A stretch of DNA of 64,000 bases from an uncultured Flavobacteriales bacterium (GTDB taxonomy: Bacteria > Bacteroidota > Bacteroidia > Flavobacteriales_E > Vicingaceae). Under the pieces are notes generated by a model. The model ran no database searches. It was given only the letters and a program-made list of their open reading frames with translations, and had not been told where the DNA came from. The stretch's first letter is position 1, and every line of letters begins with the position of its first letter. The translations under genes were made by a program, and so were the position numbers. The stretch lies in contig CAJXMH010000002.1 of assembly GCA_913056345.1 (NCBI GenBank), positions 1 to 64,000 of the forward strand. The letters are read 5' to 3'. Shown piece by piece: positions 15,942 through 24,790 of this stretch.

Positions 15942-16913
15942 TTAATCGAAAGATTGGGTAGGTTGTGAAGAAACCTCGATCATTTTCTCATACTCTTCAG
16001 GACTCAAGTCGTTAAAATAGTAATTGATCGGATTGACTTTTTCTCCATTCTTATGCACTTCATAATGCAAATGCGGGGCTACAGAAGTTCCGGTGTTACC
16101 AACATAGCCAATCACTTCCCCACGTCTAACCTCTTGGCCTCTGCGTACATCAAATTTGCTCATGTGTGCATACAGTGTTTCAAAGCCGTAACCATGGTCG
16201 ATGATCACGTGGTTTCCGTAGCCTCTTCTACTTCTTTCCACATGCACTACTTTACCATTTCCAGTGGCGTAGATCTCTGTGCCACTTTCTGCAGAGAAAT
16301 CCATGCCAGTGTGCATTTTTCGTCTTTTATAGATTGGATGCATGCGCATACCATAACCCGAAGCCATGCGCTTCAAATTTTTATTAGCAACCGGTTGAAT
16401 AGCCGGAATGGAAGCCAGCATTTTTTCTTTCTTGTTTGCTAGGCTGTATACTTCATCGTAAGACTTTGATTGGATATAAAGCTGCTTGGTGATCTGATCG
16501 AGCTTTTTTGAACTTTCTACAATCAAGTCTGAATTTTTATAGCCTTCCAAGACCTTATACCGGTTAACCCCTCCGAAACCTGCTTCTCTTATTTCCTTAG
16601 CAATGGGTTCAGCTTCAAATATTACACGGTAGATCTCATCATCTCTGCGCTGAATGTCTTCTAGTACTCTTGTTACTTGGTTCATGCGACTATCTAGGAG
16701 CTGGTACTGAGATTTGAGTTGACTGTTCTCTTTCTTCAATAACTTTTCTTTTGGAGAATCAATCAACTTAGCGGCTCCAACATAAATCACGAAGCCCATG
16801 AAAACACTGGCAATCAAAAAAGTAGAGGCTCTGAAAATCCGCTGTTTCCAGCCGAGCTCGATCTTTTCGTAGCTGAGGGTTTTGGTATTAAAACGGTACT
16901 TGGTGCGTGACAC
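15942..16913 (-). CDS. M23 family metallopeptidase (murein endopeptidase-like)
   Basis: A 323-residue membrane-anchored protein. It has a cytoplasmic N-terminus, one membrane span at about 29-49, a coiled-coil segment (55-110) and a C-terminal LytM/M23 domain (about 185-290). The zinc ligands are intact: His201 and Asp205 (HTGMD) and His283 within HLH (281-283). So it should be able to cut peptidoglycan cross-links rather than being a degenerate activator of the EnvC type. It is read divergently from alaS. Confidence 0.93.
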   Translation of the reverse strand: MSRTKYRFNTKTLSYEKIELGWKQRIFRASTFLIASVFMGFVIYVGAAKLIDSPKEKLLKKENSQLKSQYQLLDSRMNQVTRVLEDIQRRDDEIYRVIFEAEPIAKEIREAGFGGVNRYKVLEGYKNSDLIVESSKKLDQITKQLYIQSKSYDEVYSLANKKEKMLASIPAIQPVANKNLKRMASGYGMRMHPIYKRRKMHTGMDFSAESGTEIYATGNGKVVHVERSRRGYGNHVIIDHGYGFETLYAHMSKFDVRRGQEVRRGEVIGYVGNTGTSVAPHLHYEVHKNGEKVNPINYYFNDLSPEEYEKMIEVSSQPTQSFD

Positions 16914-16932
16914 TTGAACAGTCTTATTTAGT

Positions 16933-16940
16933 TAATTTTG
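16933..16940 (+). promoter_or_regulatory. -7 box TAATTTTG, candidate alaS promoter
   Basis: Consensus match on the plus strand; transcription would begin near 16947 and give an alaS leader of about 100 bases. It faces the minus-strand box at 16957-16964, so the two predicted start sites nearly coincide. Confidence 0.5.
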
Positions 16941-16956
16941 CGTTTTTATAGGTGGG

Positions 16957-16964
16957 CAAAGATA
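16957..16964 (-). promoter_or_regulatory. -7 box TATCTTTG, candidate promoter of the M23 peptidase gene
   Basis: Minus-strand TAnnTTTG match 43 bases before the peptidase ATG. Confidence 0.5.
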
Positions 16965-17047
16965 AGCTTTCGTAACCCTTGCTCATTTACAAAAGTGTTA
17001 AAGGCCAGTTAAATAACCTTATCGAAGCTAAAAAGTTTTCAACAGAT

Positions 17048-19657
17048 ATGACCTCAAAAGAGACCCGCGAAGCATTTTTTAAATTCTTCCAAAACAAAGA
17101 GCATCAATTGGTTAAGTCTGCCCCGGTGGTGGTGAAAGACGATCCAACACTAATGTTTACCAATGCTGGTATGAACCAATTTAAAGACCTTTTCTTGGGT
17201 AATCAGGCTGCTAAATATGCTCGAGTAGTCGACACTCAAAAGTGTTTGAGGGTTTCTGGAAAGCACAACGATTTGGAAGAAGTTGGGGTTGATACCTATC
17301 ACCATACCCTTTTTGAAATGCTGGGTAATTGGTCTTTTGGTGATTTTTTTAAAGCTGAAATGATTCCATGGGCTTGGGAGTTTTTAACTGATGAACTTGG
17401 TCTGGAAAAAGAGCGTTTATATGCTACCATATTTGAGGGAGATCAAGCTGATGGTTTGGGCGAAGATGAAGAAGCTTATCAGGCCTGGAGTAAGATCTTA
17501 CCCCCTGAACGGATACTAAGAGCCGGAAAGAAAGATAACTTTTGGGAGATGGGAGAAATTGGGCCTTGTGGACCTTGTTCAGAAATTCACATGGACCTGC
17601 GTTCTGAGGAGGAAAGGGCCAAGCAAGATGGTGCAGCATTGGTCAATCAAGACCATCCACAAGTAGTGGAAATCTGGAATTTGGTCTTCATGGAATTCAA
17701 CCGCAAGAAGGATGGATCTCTACATTCTTTACCCAACAAGCATGTAGATACCGGTATGGGCTTTGAGCGCCTATGCATGGCTATTCAAGGTAAAACCTCC
17801 AATTACGACACAGATGTTTTTGCTCCCTTAATTAAAAAGGTGGAAGCGATAAGTGGGCAAGCTTACACCGCAGGAGATGACAAAACAGCTATTGCTTTTC
17901 GTGTTATAGTAGACCATTTAAGGGCTATTGCTTTTACCATTGCAGATGGACAGCTGCCTTCAAATACAGGTGCTGGTTACGTAATTCGTAGGATTTTGAG
18001 AAGAGCAGTCCGCTATGGATACAGTTTCTTGGCCTTAAAAGAGCCTTTTCTATACCAATTGGTAGACACACTCAGTCAAACGATGGGAGATACTTTCGAA
18101 GAATTACGCGCTCAAAAGCAATTGATCGAGAAAGTATTAAAAGAAGAAGAGCAAGCTTTTCTGCGCACCTTAGATAAGGGAATAGAGCGATTTGAAGCTT
18201 ATCTGAAGCAAGCTCCTAGCAGGGTGGAAGGCAAGTTCGCTTTCGAACTTTATGATACTTATGGTTTTCCTATCGACCTAACAGAATTACTCGCCCAAGA
18301 GCAAAATTTGAAAGTAGACTTGGATGCCTTTCAAAGTGAATTACAAGCCCAAAAAGAGCGTTCACGTGCAGCAACCAAAGTAGATACCGGCGATTGGGTA
18401 GTGCTACGTGAAGATGAAAAAGAGGAGTTTATCGGTTACGACCGCATGCAAGCAAAGGTCAAGATTTGCCGTTACCGTGCAGTGGAGCAAAAAAATAAGA
18501 AACTGTATCAAGTGGTTTTTAACCTGACCCCATTTTACCCAGAAGGCGGTGGACAAGTAGGTGATACAGGTTACATAGAAGCTAATGGGCAAAAGGTGAG
18601 CGTGATCGATACAAAAAAAGAAAATCAACTAATCGTTCATTTTCTAAAAGACCTGCCTAGCAATCTTGAGGCTGAGTTTACAGCCAAAGTGAATGTGCCT
18701 TCACGGCTAAAAACACAAGTTCACCATTCAGCTACCCATTTACTGCATCAAGCTTTACGCGAAATACTGGGCACGCATGTAGAGCAAAAAGGCTCTTTGG
18801 TGCATCCCAATTATCTCCGATTTGATTTTTCTCACTTTCAAAAAGTTAGTGGCGAGGAAATTCGGGCTATTGAGACTTTTGTTAACCAAAAGATTCGAGA
18901 AAATTTAGCTTTAGAGGAAGAACGCAATTTACCTATTGAGGAGGCTAAAGCACGCGGCGCTATGGCTTTATTCGGAGAAAAATACGGTGATACAGTCAGG
19001 GTGATCCAGTTTGGAGGCTCCATTGAGCTTTGCGGAGGCACTCACGTCCAAGCAAGTGGTGAAATCGGTTTTTTTAAAATTACATCAGAAAGCGCAGTGG
19101 CTTCAGGCGTTAGGAGAATAGAAGCTATCGGGGGAGAAGCAGCCGAGGCACGCTTATTTGACCAAAATGACCTGATCGAGGAATTGCAACAGCTCTTGAA
19201 ACAGCCTAAGAACTTGAAGCAAGCCATTGAAGCTCTGCAGCAAGAGAACCAAAAGTTGAACAAGCAATTGGAGCAGTTGAAGGCCAAAGCAGCTGGAAAT
19301 GTAAAGCAAGAATTAAAAGACAGTATCCAAAAAGTAGGGGAAGTCAATGCCATTATTCAAGAGGTTGAATTAGATGCAGGCTCAATTAAGAACTTGGCCT
19401 TTCAGCTGAAAGGGGAGATCGAAAACCTCTTTTTAGTACTGGGCTCTAAGGCGGGCGGAAAACCAAGCCTTTCTGTCTTGATCAGTGAAAACTTGGTGAA
19501 AGAAAAAGATTTGAACGCAGGTCAAATCATTCGTGACTTAGCCAAGCACATTCAAGGTGGGGGCGGTGGACAGCCATTTTTTGCTACCGCAGGCGGAAAG
19601 AATCCGGATGGATTAGAAGCAGCTTTGATTGCAGCTAAATCAATTATCGCTGAATAA
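17048..19657 (+). CDS. alaS: Alanyl-tRNA synthetase
   Basis: An 869-residue class II synthetase charging tRNA-Ala. Seen in order: the catalytic core with HHTLFEMLGNWSFGDFFK (motif 2 region), GPCGPCSEIH, DTGMGFERL (motif 3), the editing domain with zinc ligands in HHSATHLLH and CGGTHV, and a C-terminal coiled-coil/DHHA1 part with GGGGGQPFFATAGGK. The start MTSKETREAFFKFF matches family N-termini; an upstream TTG adds 23 non-homologous residues and was rejected. The last 14 bp overlap the convergent T9SS gene. GPCGPCSEIH carries an extra Cys relative to the common G(P/A)CGPCSE, which is normal. Confidence 0.98.
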   Translation: MTSKETREAFFKFFQNKEHQLVKSAPVVVKDDPTLMFTNAGMNQFKDLFLGNQAAKYARVVDTQKCLRVSGKHNDLEEVGVDTYHHTLFEMLGNWSFGDFFKAEMIPWAWEFLTDELGLEKERLYATIFEGDQADGLGEDEEAYQAWSKILPPERILRAGKKDNFWEMGEIGPCGPCSEIHMDLRSEEERAKQDGAALVNQDHPQVVEIWNLVFMEFNRKKDGSLHSLPNKHVDTGMGFERLCMAIQGKTSNYDTDVFAPLIKKVEAISGQAYTAGDDKTAIAFRVIVDHLRAIAFTIADGQLPSNTGAGYVIRRILRRAVRYGYSFLALKEPFLYQLVDTLSQTMGDTFEELRAQKQLIEKVLKEEEQAFLRTLDKGIERFEAYLKQAPSRVEGKFAFELYDTYGFPIDLTELLAQEQNLKVDLDAFQSELQAQKERSRAATKVDTGDWVVLREDEKEEFIGYDRMQAKVKICRYRAVEQKNKKLYQVVFNLTPFYPEGGGQVGDTGYIEANGQKVSVIDTKKENQLIVHFLKDLPSNLEAEFTAKVNVPSRLKTQVHHSATHLLHQALREILGTHVEQKGSLVHPNYLRFDFSHFQKVSGEEIRAIETFVNQKIRENLALEEERNLPIEEAKARGAMALFGEKYGDTVRVIQFGGSIELCGGTHVQASGEIGFFKITSESAVASGVRRIEAIGGEAAEARLFDQNDLIEELQQLLKQPKNLKQAIEALQQENQKLNKQLEQLKAKAAGNVKQELKDSIQKVGEVNAIIQEVELDAGSIKNLAFQLKGEIENLFLVLGSKAGGKPSLSVLISENLVKEKDLNAGQIIRDLAKHIQGGGGGQPFFATAGGKNPDGLEAALIAAKSIIAE

Positions 19658-21041
19658 GTAGCTTATTACGCTTGATTTGCCCGTTTACGTCAACTGCTTC
19701 TATAATATATAAGCCGTTTAACAGCTGTGTGAGTTTAATTGATTGATTTGGATTATAAAACTCCTTTACTAGTTGACCTTTATTATTGTAAATCCTCAGT
19801 TCGTTTATTGATAAACTTGATTCTAATTGAATCCGTTCCTTCGCAGGGTTAGGGTAAAACCAAGGGACTTGAATGTCTTGTTGTTGTTTATCTATCCCAG
19901 TGATGATATTAGGTGTTCCCCAACTATAGTTACCTTTCTTGTAATACGTAATGGTTTCACGGTCAAAATATACACCCCCACTTCCAAAATAACTATAACT
20001 ATAATCTAAGCTTCCTAAACCAACCACATAGGTTCTTTCTAGGCCTGAACGTGTATTCTTACAATAACGATTATTTGTTGTATCATAATGAATACCACCC
20101 AAAAGATAAGTGTAACCCTCTCTGTTAGTCATATTAGAGTTAGAAACATCGAAATCTTCACCACCATATTTTGGGTTCAGATGATTTGGCAATCCACCAA
20201 CTTTAAAATCGAGATTGTTATAGGTAATAGTATCCCGATAAGAATGATATGAAGTTGCTAATTGAAAAGTGATAATATCATAATAATTATCTTCAAAATC
20301 TACGTCAACTATATATGTTACTGAATCGCTTGTTAGAGATTTGGAAAGTATTTCTATGTTTTTGTAATCGGTTGGGTTAAAATGATCGTGGTAGATCGTG
20401 TAATGAATTTCATCGCCTACATCAAAGTTGTAAACCTCTCTTTTGCTTAGAAGGTCTTTTGGCAATTGTTCAAATAAAAGAGCGGTACTATCACTAAAGT
20501 TAGTCCAAGCATAAGTTGAGAGTTGGCCCGATTGCTTTAGTAGGCTCAATGTATCCCCGAGTACCGAGCTATTTAAAGTTCCTGAAGAATCATAAAAACT
20601 AATTTTATAGTATTGCACTGAGTCGATTGCTCCTTTAAAACTAATGGTATCTCTTAATAGCATGGTGCCTTCATAATAAGCTCCACTGCTCAATGTTAAA
20701 AGCCGCCAATTATTAAGGATGCTTGAAAAATCAGGAAAATGAAGTGAGTCACCATTTAAAGTTGTGATGATCGTTTCACCAAGTTTTCGTTGATAGCTTA
20801 AGCCAAAAGAAGTTTCTGCCAGTGTTAAACAAATTCTAAATTGTGTCCGACTTTCATAAACTAACTGTTTGGATGTGTAGTAAATACTGTCTGAATTCTG
20901 CGTTGTTAGGCTATCGAGCTTGAACCCAGTATTAGAATCAAAAAAGTAATCTTCTCCATCAGAAGCTAAGCTCCAATTTTGAGCCACTAATGTTGGAATA
21001 AGAAAAAATATGAATATGATTGATAGTAATGCTCTTTTCAT
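19644..21041 (-). CDS. Secreted protein with T9SS type A sorting domain, function unknown
   Basis: A 465-residue protein with a signal peptide at 1-21 (LLSIIFIFFLIPTLVAQ) and a C-terminal sorting domain beginning WFYPNPAKERI and ending in NGLYIIEAVD plus KRNKLLIQR. The body (about 25-375) is rich in Ser, Thr, Tyr and Asp and recognisable only as beta-rich. It is AT-rich like the T9SS gene at 6.8 kb. Its 3' end overlaps alaS tail to tail. No promoter box was found with a perfect match; TACATTTA lies about 95 bases upstream. Confidence 0.85.
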   Translation of the reverse strand: MKRALLSIIFIFFLIPTLVAQNWSLASDGEDYFFDSNTGFKLDSLTTQNSDSIYYTSKQLVYESRTQFRICLTLAETSFGLSYQRKLGETIITTLNGDSLHFPDFSSILNNWRLLTLSSGAYYEGTMLLRDTISFKGAIDSVQYYKISFYDSSGTLNSSVLGDTLSLLKQSGQLSTYAWTNFSDSTALLFEQLPKDLLSKREVYNFDVGDEIHYTIYHDHFNPTDYKNIEILSKSLTSDSVTYIVDVDFEDNYYDIITFQLATSYHSYRDTITYNNLDFKVGGLPNHLNPKYGGEDFDVSNSNMTNREGYTYLLGGIHYDTTNNRYCKNTRSGLERTYVVGLGSLDYSYSYFGSGGVYFDRETITYYKKGNYSWGTPNIITGIDKQQQDIQVPWFYPNPAKERIQLESSLSINELRIYNNKGQLVKEFYNPNQSIKLTQLLNGLYIIEAVDVNGQIKRNKLLIQR

Positions 21042-21167
21042 AAGTGCTTAAAGTTTCATTACAACCATTCTAGTCAAGAGGAGAAAAAGTTGAAAAGAGC
21101 AGTTAATATTTATCGGCCTAGAGTGTTAAATTTCCCTAAATGTAAGAAAATAAGTGCGATGATTAGC

Positions 21168-22331
21168 TTAGCCCTTTACATAAGTCGAAACATCTTGAGC
21201 GCTTATCTGCTCTCCACCCAAAATTAACAGCCGCTCAATTACATTCCGAAGTTCCCGAATGTTTCCGGTCCATTCAAATTGTTGAAGCGCTTCGATAGCT
21301 TTCTTTTCGAATTGTTTGGCAGGCATACCTTGTTCTGCACAGATCCGTTCAATAAAAAAGTCAACCAAAAGCGGAATATCCTCTTTGCGCTCTTTTAAGG
21401 CGGGAACCTCAATTAAAATCACGCTTAAGCGGTGATACAAATCCTCTCGAAAATTTCCCTCCTCAATTTCTTTTTTCAGGTCCTTATTCGTAGCGGCAAG
21501 CACCCGCACATTCACCTTGATGTCTTTTTCGCCACCCACCCGACTGATCTTATTTTCTTGCAAAGCCCTTAAAACTTTAGCTTGTGCAGAAGCACTCATG
21601 TCACCAATCTCATCCAGAAATAGGGTGCCCCCTTCTGCTTGTTCAAACTTGCCCTTTTTTTGTTTTACAGCAGAAGTAAATGCTCCTTTTTCATGGCCAA
21701 ATAGCTCACTTTCTATCAACTCTGAAGGAATAGCGGCGCAATTGACTTCAATAAACGGTTTCTTTTTACGCTCGCTATTTTGGTGTAAGTTTCGAGCTAC
21801 CAATTCTTTACCAGTTCCATTGCTGCCGGTGATCAAAACCCTGGCATCGGTTGGCGCTACCTTGGCAATCATTTCCTTGACTTCAGCTATAGCCTTACTT
21901 TCTCCAATAATGTCATTTAGCTTACTCTGGTGGACCTTTTTACGTAGTGTCTTCGTTTCTTCCACCAATTCATTGCGGTCTAGGGCATTGCGTACCGTTA
22001 CGAGTAAGCGGTTAAGGTCAAGAGGCTTAGCAATAAAGTCGAACGCACCCATCTTAATGGCATCTACGGCAGTTTCAATAGTCCCATGACCCGAGATCAT
22101 CACCACTGCCAAATCTGGTTTAGCGGCTAGGCTTTGTTCTAAGACCTCAATACCATCCATTTTGGGCATTTTAATGTCACAAAGCACTAAGTCGTAACTA
22201 TTCGCTTTAATTTTCTCAAGGCCCTCTTTTCCGTCTTCTGCTGTGCTAACCTTAAATTTTTCAAATTCAAGTATTTCACTTAAAGTAGAGCGGATTGGAC
22301 GATCATCGTCGATCACTAAAATGTTTGCCAT
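21168..22331 (-). CDS. NtrC-type sigma-54 response regulator lacking a DNA-binding domain
   Basis: A 387-residue protein with a receiver domain (acidic pocket Asp8-10, phospho-acceptor Asp52 in CDIKMP, KPL near 102) and an AAA+ domain with Walker A GSNGTGKE (169-176), Walker B GGTLFLDE (234-241) and the sigma-54 contact loop as GAFTSA (216-221) instead of GAFTGA. The chain ends right after the R-finger/sensor-2 region (WTGNIRELRNVIERLL) at DVSTYVKG, so the Fis-like helix-turn-helix is absent. It would have to act from solution or with a partner. The start MANILVIDDD is seven bases after the ABC permease stop; the longer frame runs into that gene. Confidence 0.9.
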   Translation of the reverse strand: MANILVIDDDRPIRSTLSEILEFEKFKVSTAEDGKEGLEKIKANSYDLVLCDIKMPKMDGIEVLEQSLAAKPDLAVVMISGHGTIETAVDAIKMGAFDFIAKPLDLNRLLVTVRNALDRNELVEETKTLRKKVHQSKLNDIIGESKAIAEVKEMIAKVAPTDARVLITGSNGTGKELVARNLHQNSERKKKPFIEVNCAAIPSELIESELFGHEKGAFTSAVKQKKGKFEQAEGGTLFLDEIGDMSASAQAKVLRALQENKISRVGGEKDIKVNVRVLAATNKDLKKEIEEGNFREDLYHRLSVILIEVPALKERKEDIPLLVDFFIERICAEQGMPAKQFEKKAIEALQQFEWTGNIRELRNVIERLLILGGEQISAQDVSTYVKG

Positions 22332-22338
22332 AGAATAA

Positions 22339-23676
22339 TTAAGATTTATGCATGATCCATTTACCAATCTCTTTGAAGTTGACTTTTTTGCCATACATCA
22401 AAATACCTGTGCGGTAAATTTTTGCAGCAAGCCAAGTAGAGCCTAAAAAGCTGAGAAGCAATAGACCCATAGAAACCGCCAATTCCCAAGCTTCAACGCC
22501 TACAGGAACTCGAACCATCATAATAATGGGGGAGGTGAAAGGAATCATAGAGGCCCAAAAAGCAAGCGTTCCATCAGGGTTTTCTATGGCAGCTTGCGCC
22601 ACTGCAATGGCGGCAATTAAAGGCACCGTAACCGGAAACATGAATTGTTGCGTGTCAGTTTCATTGTCAACCGCAGAACCAATTGCTGCGAAAAGTGAAC
22701 CGTAAAGCAAATAGCCTCCCATGAAATAAAACAGGAAGCAACCAAGCACCAATGGGAAATTGATGCGCCCAATACGGTCGTTTAAACGGCTTACAAAATC
22801 GTTTTCACCTGATTCTTCGCCTTTAACGCTAGCCTGCTGGGGATTAAACTGTTCTAGTTCTTTAACCTGTTCGACCTTAGCTGAGGTAATGTCGCTTTTA
22901 AAGATTTGTTGAGATCCTACTACTATAGCTGTAGTTAGCAAGATCATAATGGCAATTTGCGTAAAAGCCACTAAGGCAATGCCCACAATTTTGCCAATCA
23001 TGAGTTGAAAGGGTTTCACTGATGAGATGATCACCTCTACAATACGGTTGGTTTTTTCTTCAATTACCCCACGCATTACTTGCACTCCAAAAAGAAAAAT
23101 GAACACGTAGATGAAGAAAGCCAATATAAAACCGACTCCAGCAGCTAGTGTGCCTCCTGTTTCTTGGGTTTCACCGCTTTCATCTATTTTACTTGGCACA
23201 ATTTCAACCCGCGGTCTAAGACCAGAGATTTGTTCCAAGCTCAAATTAAATTGATCTTCTAGTTTTTTGTTTTCGATTACCTTGGCAATTTGCTCCTCCA
23301 TGTATTCCAAGCTGCTGTTTGAGGGCTTTTCTTGGTAAAAGATCTGCACTGTGTTGGGCAAACTCACCACTACTTTTGGAATGTGCAATACAGCGGTAAA
23401 TTCTCCATCGTTCAACAGGTCGTCTTGCGCTTGTTTCAGGCTTCTAAACTCGTAGTTGAATTTTAGTTCATCGGTGTTCTTAAGCTTACGTATAAAGAGA
23501 CCCGTTTCATCAATAACCTCAATGTTTTGGATGTCTTCTTGTTGCGTTGCCAACCAGGTTGGAACGATGAGCAGAGCTGCAATCAATAGCGGTCCTACTA
23601 TGCTCATGATGATGAAACTCTTCTTTTTAACCCGCGTGAGGTATTCTCTTTGTATAATCAGATTAATTTTACTCAT
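22339..23676 (-). CDS. ABC-2 type transporter permease (NatB-like)
   Basis: A 445-residue inner membrane protein with a first span at about 20-42, a large periplasmic domain (about 45-175) and five or six further spans, the arrangement of ABC-2/NatB permeases. The ...RGVIEEKTNRIVEVIISSVKP... stretch before TM3 is a hallmark of this family. With the ATPase encoded three bases upstream it forms an exporter; NatAB of Bacillus moves sodium, but the substrate here is not shown. A response regulator gene follows at once, suggesting a shared transcript. Confidence 0.93.
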   Translation of the reverse strand: MSKINLIIQREYLTRVKKKSFIIMSIVGPLLIAALLIVPTWLATQQEDIQNIEVIDETGLFIRKLKNTDELKFNYEFRSLKQAQDDLLNDGEFTAVLHIPKVVVSLPNTVQIFYQEKPSNSSLEYMEEQIAKVIENKKLEDQFNLSLEQISGLRPRVEIVPSKIDESGETQETGGTLAAGVGFILAFFIYVFIFLFGVQVMRGVIEEKTNRIVEVIISSVKPFQLMIGKIVGIALVAFTQIAIMILLTTAIVVGSQQIFKSDITSAKVEQVKELEQFNPQQASVKGEESGENDFVSRLNDRIGRINFPLVLGCFLFYFMGGYLLYGSLFAAIGSAVDNETDTQQFMFPVTVPLIAAIAVAQAAIENPDGTLAFWASMIPFTSPIIMMVRVPVGVEAWELAVSMGLLLLSFLGSTWLAAKIYRTGILMYGKKVNFKEIGKWIMHKS

Positions 23677-23679
23677 GGC

Positions 23680-24615
23680 TTAGCTGTTTTCAGGGGTGGA
23701 TGTTTCTTGTACTTGTTTAATGAAGATGTCGTTCATACTCGGCACTAACTCTTGTAGGCCATGAACCTCTACATGTGGCACAATGGCTTTAAGCAATTCG
23801 TTGGGTGATTGATGGTTGATCAACTTCACCTTGGCTGTTTTTAGCTCACCTTCTTCCTTGGTGTTGATCAATTCACAGCCTGTCCATAAAGCATTGGTAA
23901 ATGCAATCAGGTTGCCACGGAAGCTAACCTCAAAAACACCTTCTTTAAAGTCTTGTTGAATTTGCTTTACACTGCCACCTAAGATCTTTTTTGAGCGATT
24001 GATCAAGGCAATGTGTTCGCAAATCTCTTCTACTGAGCCCATATTGTGAGTGGAAAGAATAATGGTAGTGCCTTCTTCTTTTAAGCGTAAGATCTCCGCT
24101 TTTACCAAATTGGTGTTGATCGGGTCAAAACCACTAAAAGGCTCATCTAAGATCAAGAGTTTTGGTTCGTGTAACACAGTCACAATAAACTGCACTTTCT
24201 GAGCCATTCCCTTTGAAAGTTCTTCCACTTTCTTGTTCCACCAAGTAGACAGCTCAAACTTTTTAAACCAGGCTTTTAATTTTTCTTTAGCCTCCCTTTT
24301 GTCCATGCCTTTTAACTGAGCGAGGTACATGGCTTGCTCTCCCACTTCCATCTTTTTGTATAGGCCTCTTTCTTCAGGCAGGTAGCCAATTTGTTCCACG
24401 TGTTCGGGTTTTAGCTTTTCTCCATTAAAAAGCACCTCGCCTGTGTCGGGAGCTGTAATTTGGTTAATGATGCGGATCAGGGAGGTTTTTCCTGCTCCGT
24501 TCGGACCCAACAAGCCAAATACGCTTCCTTTAGGTACTTCGATGCTCACGCCATCTAAAGCTTTGTGCTTGGCGTATTCTTTGGTGATGTTCTTTACCGC
24601 TAAGATGTTTTCCAT
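23680..24615 (-). CDS. ABC transporter ATP-binding protein (NatA-like)
   Basis: A 311-residue ATPase with Walker A GLLGPNGAGKTS, the signature LSKGMAQKVQ (a variant of LSGGQ), Walker B LLILDEPFSGFDP and the switch His in STHN. A C-terminal region of about 90 residues after the ATPase domain matches the DUF4162-type extension of this subfamily. The start MENILAVKNITKEY is forced by the -7 box that covers the more upstream ATG. It is the first gene of the NatA-NatB-response regulator unit. Confidence 0.95.
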   Translation of the reverse strand: MENILAVKNITKEYAKHKALDGVSIEVPKGSVFGLLGPNGAGKTSLIRIINQITAPDTGEVLFNGEKLKPEHVEQIGYLPEERGLYKKMEVGEQAMYLAQLKGMDKREAKEKLKAWFKKFELSTWWNKKVEELSKGMAQKVQFIVTVLHEPKLLILDEPFSGFDPINTNLVKAEILRLKEEGTTIILSTHNMGSVEEICEHIALINRSKKILGGSVKQIQQDFKEGVFEVSFRGNLIAFTNALWTGCELINTKEEGELKTAKVKLINHQSPNELLKAIVPHVEVHGLQELVPSMNDIFIKQVQETSTPENS

Positions 24616-24630
24616 GGAATCAAATTTGAG

Positions 24631-24638
24631 CAAATATA
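24631..24638 (-). promoter_or_regulatory. -7 box TATATTTG of the ABC exporter operon
   Basis: Perfect consensus on the minus strand, 16 bases before the chosen ATG and overlapping the upstream alternative ATG at 24633, which it therefore rules out as the usual start. Confidence 0.65.
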
Positions 24639-24790
24639 ATTCATCTTAAGCCGATTTATTCAACTCCCGTTCATCCCTTTTTAGTTCCATTTATCAAGCT
24701 TAGCTTAATCAGTTAATGCGAAAAACTTCTTCCTTAAACTTTAAATAAAGATTTGTTAATTTTAAGGGCTTAAATCTTTAAAATCAATTT

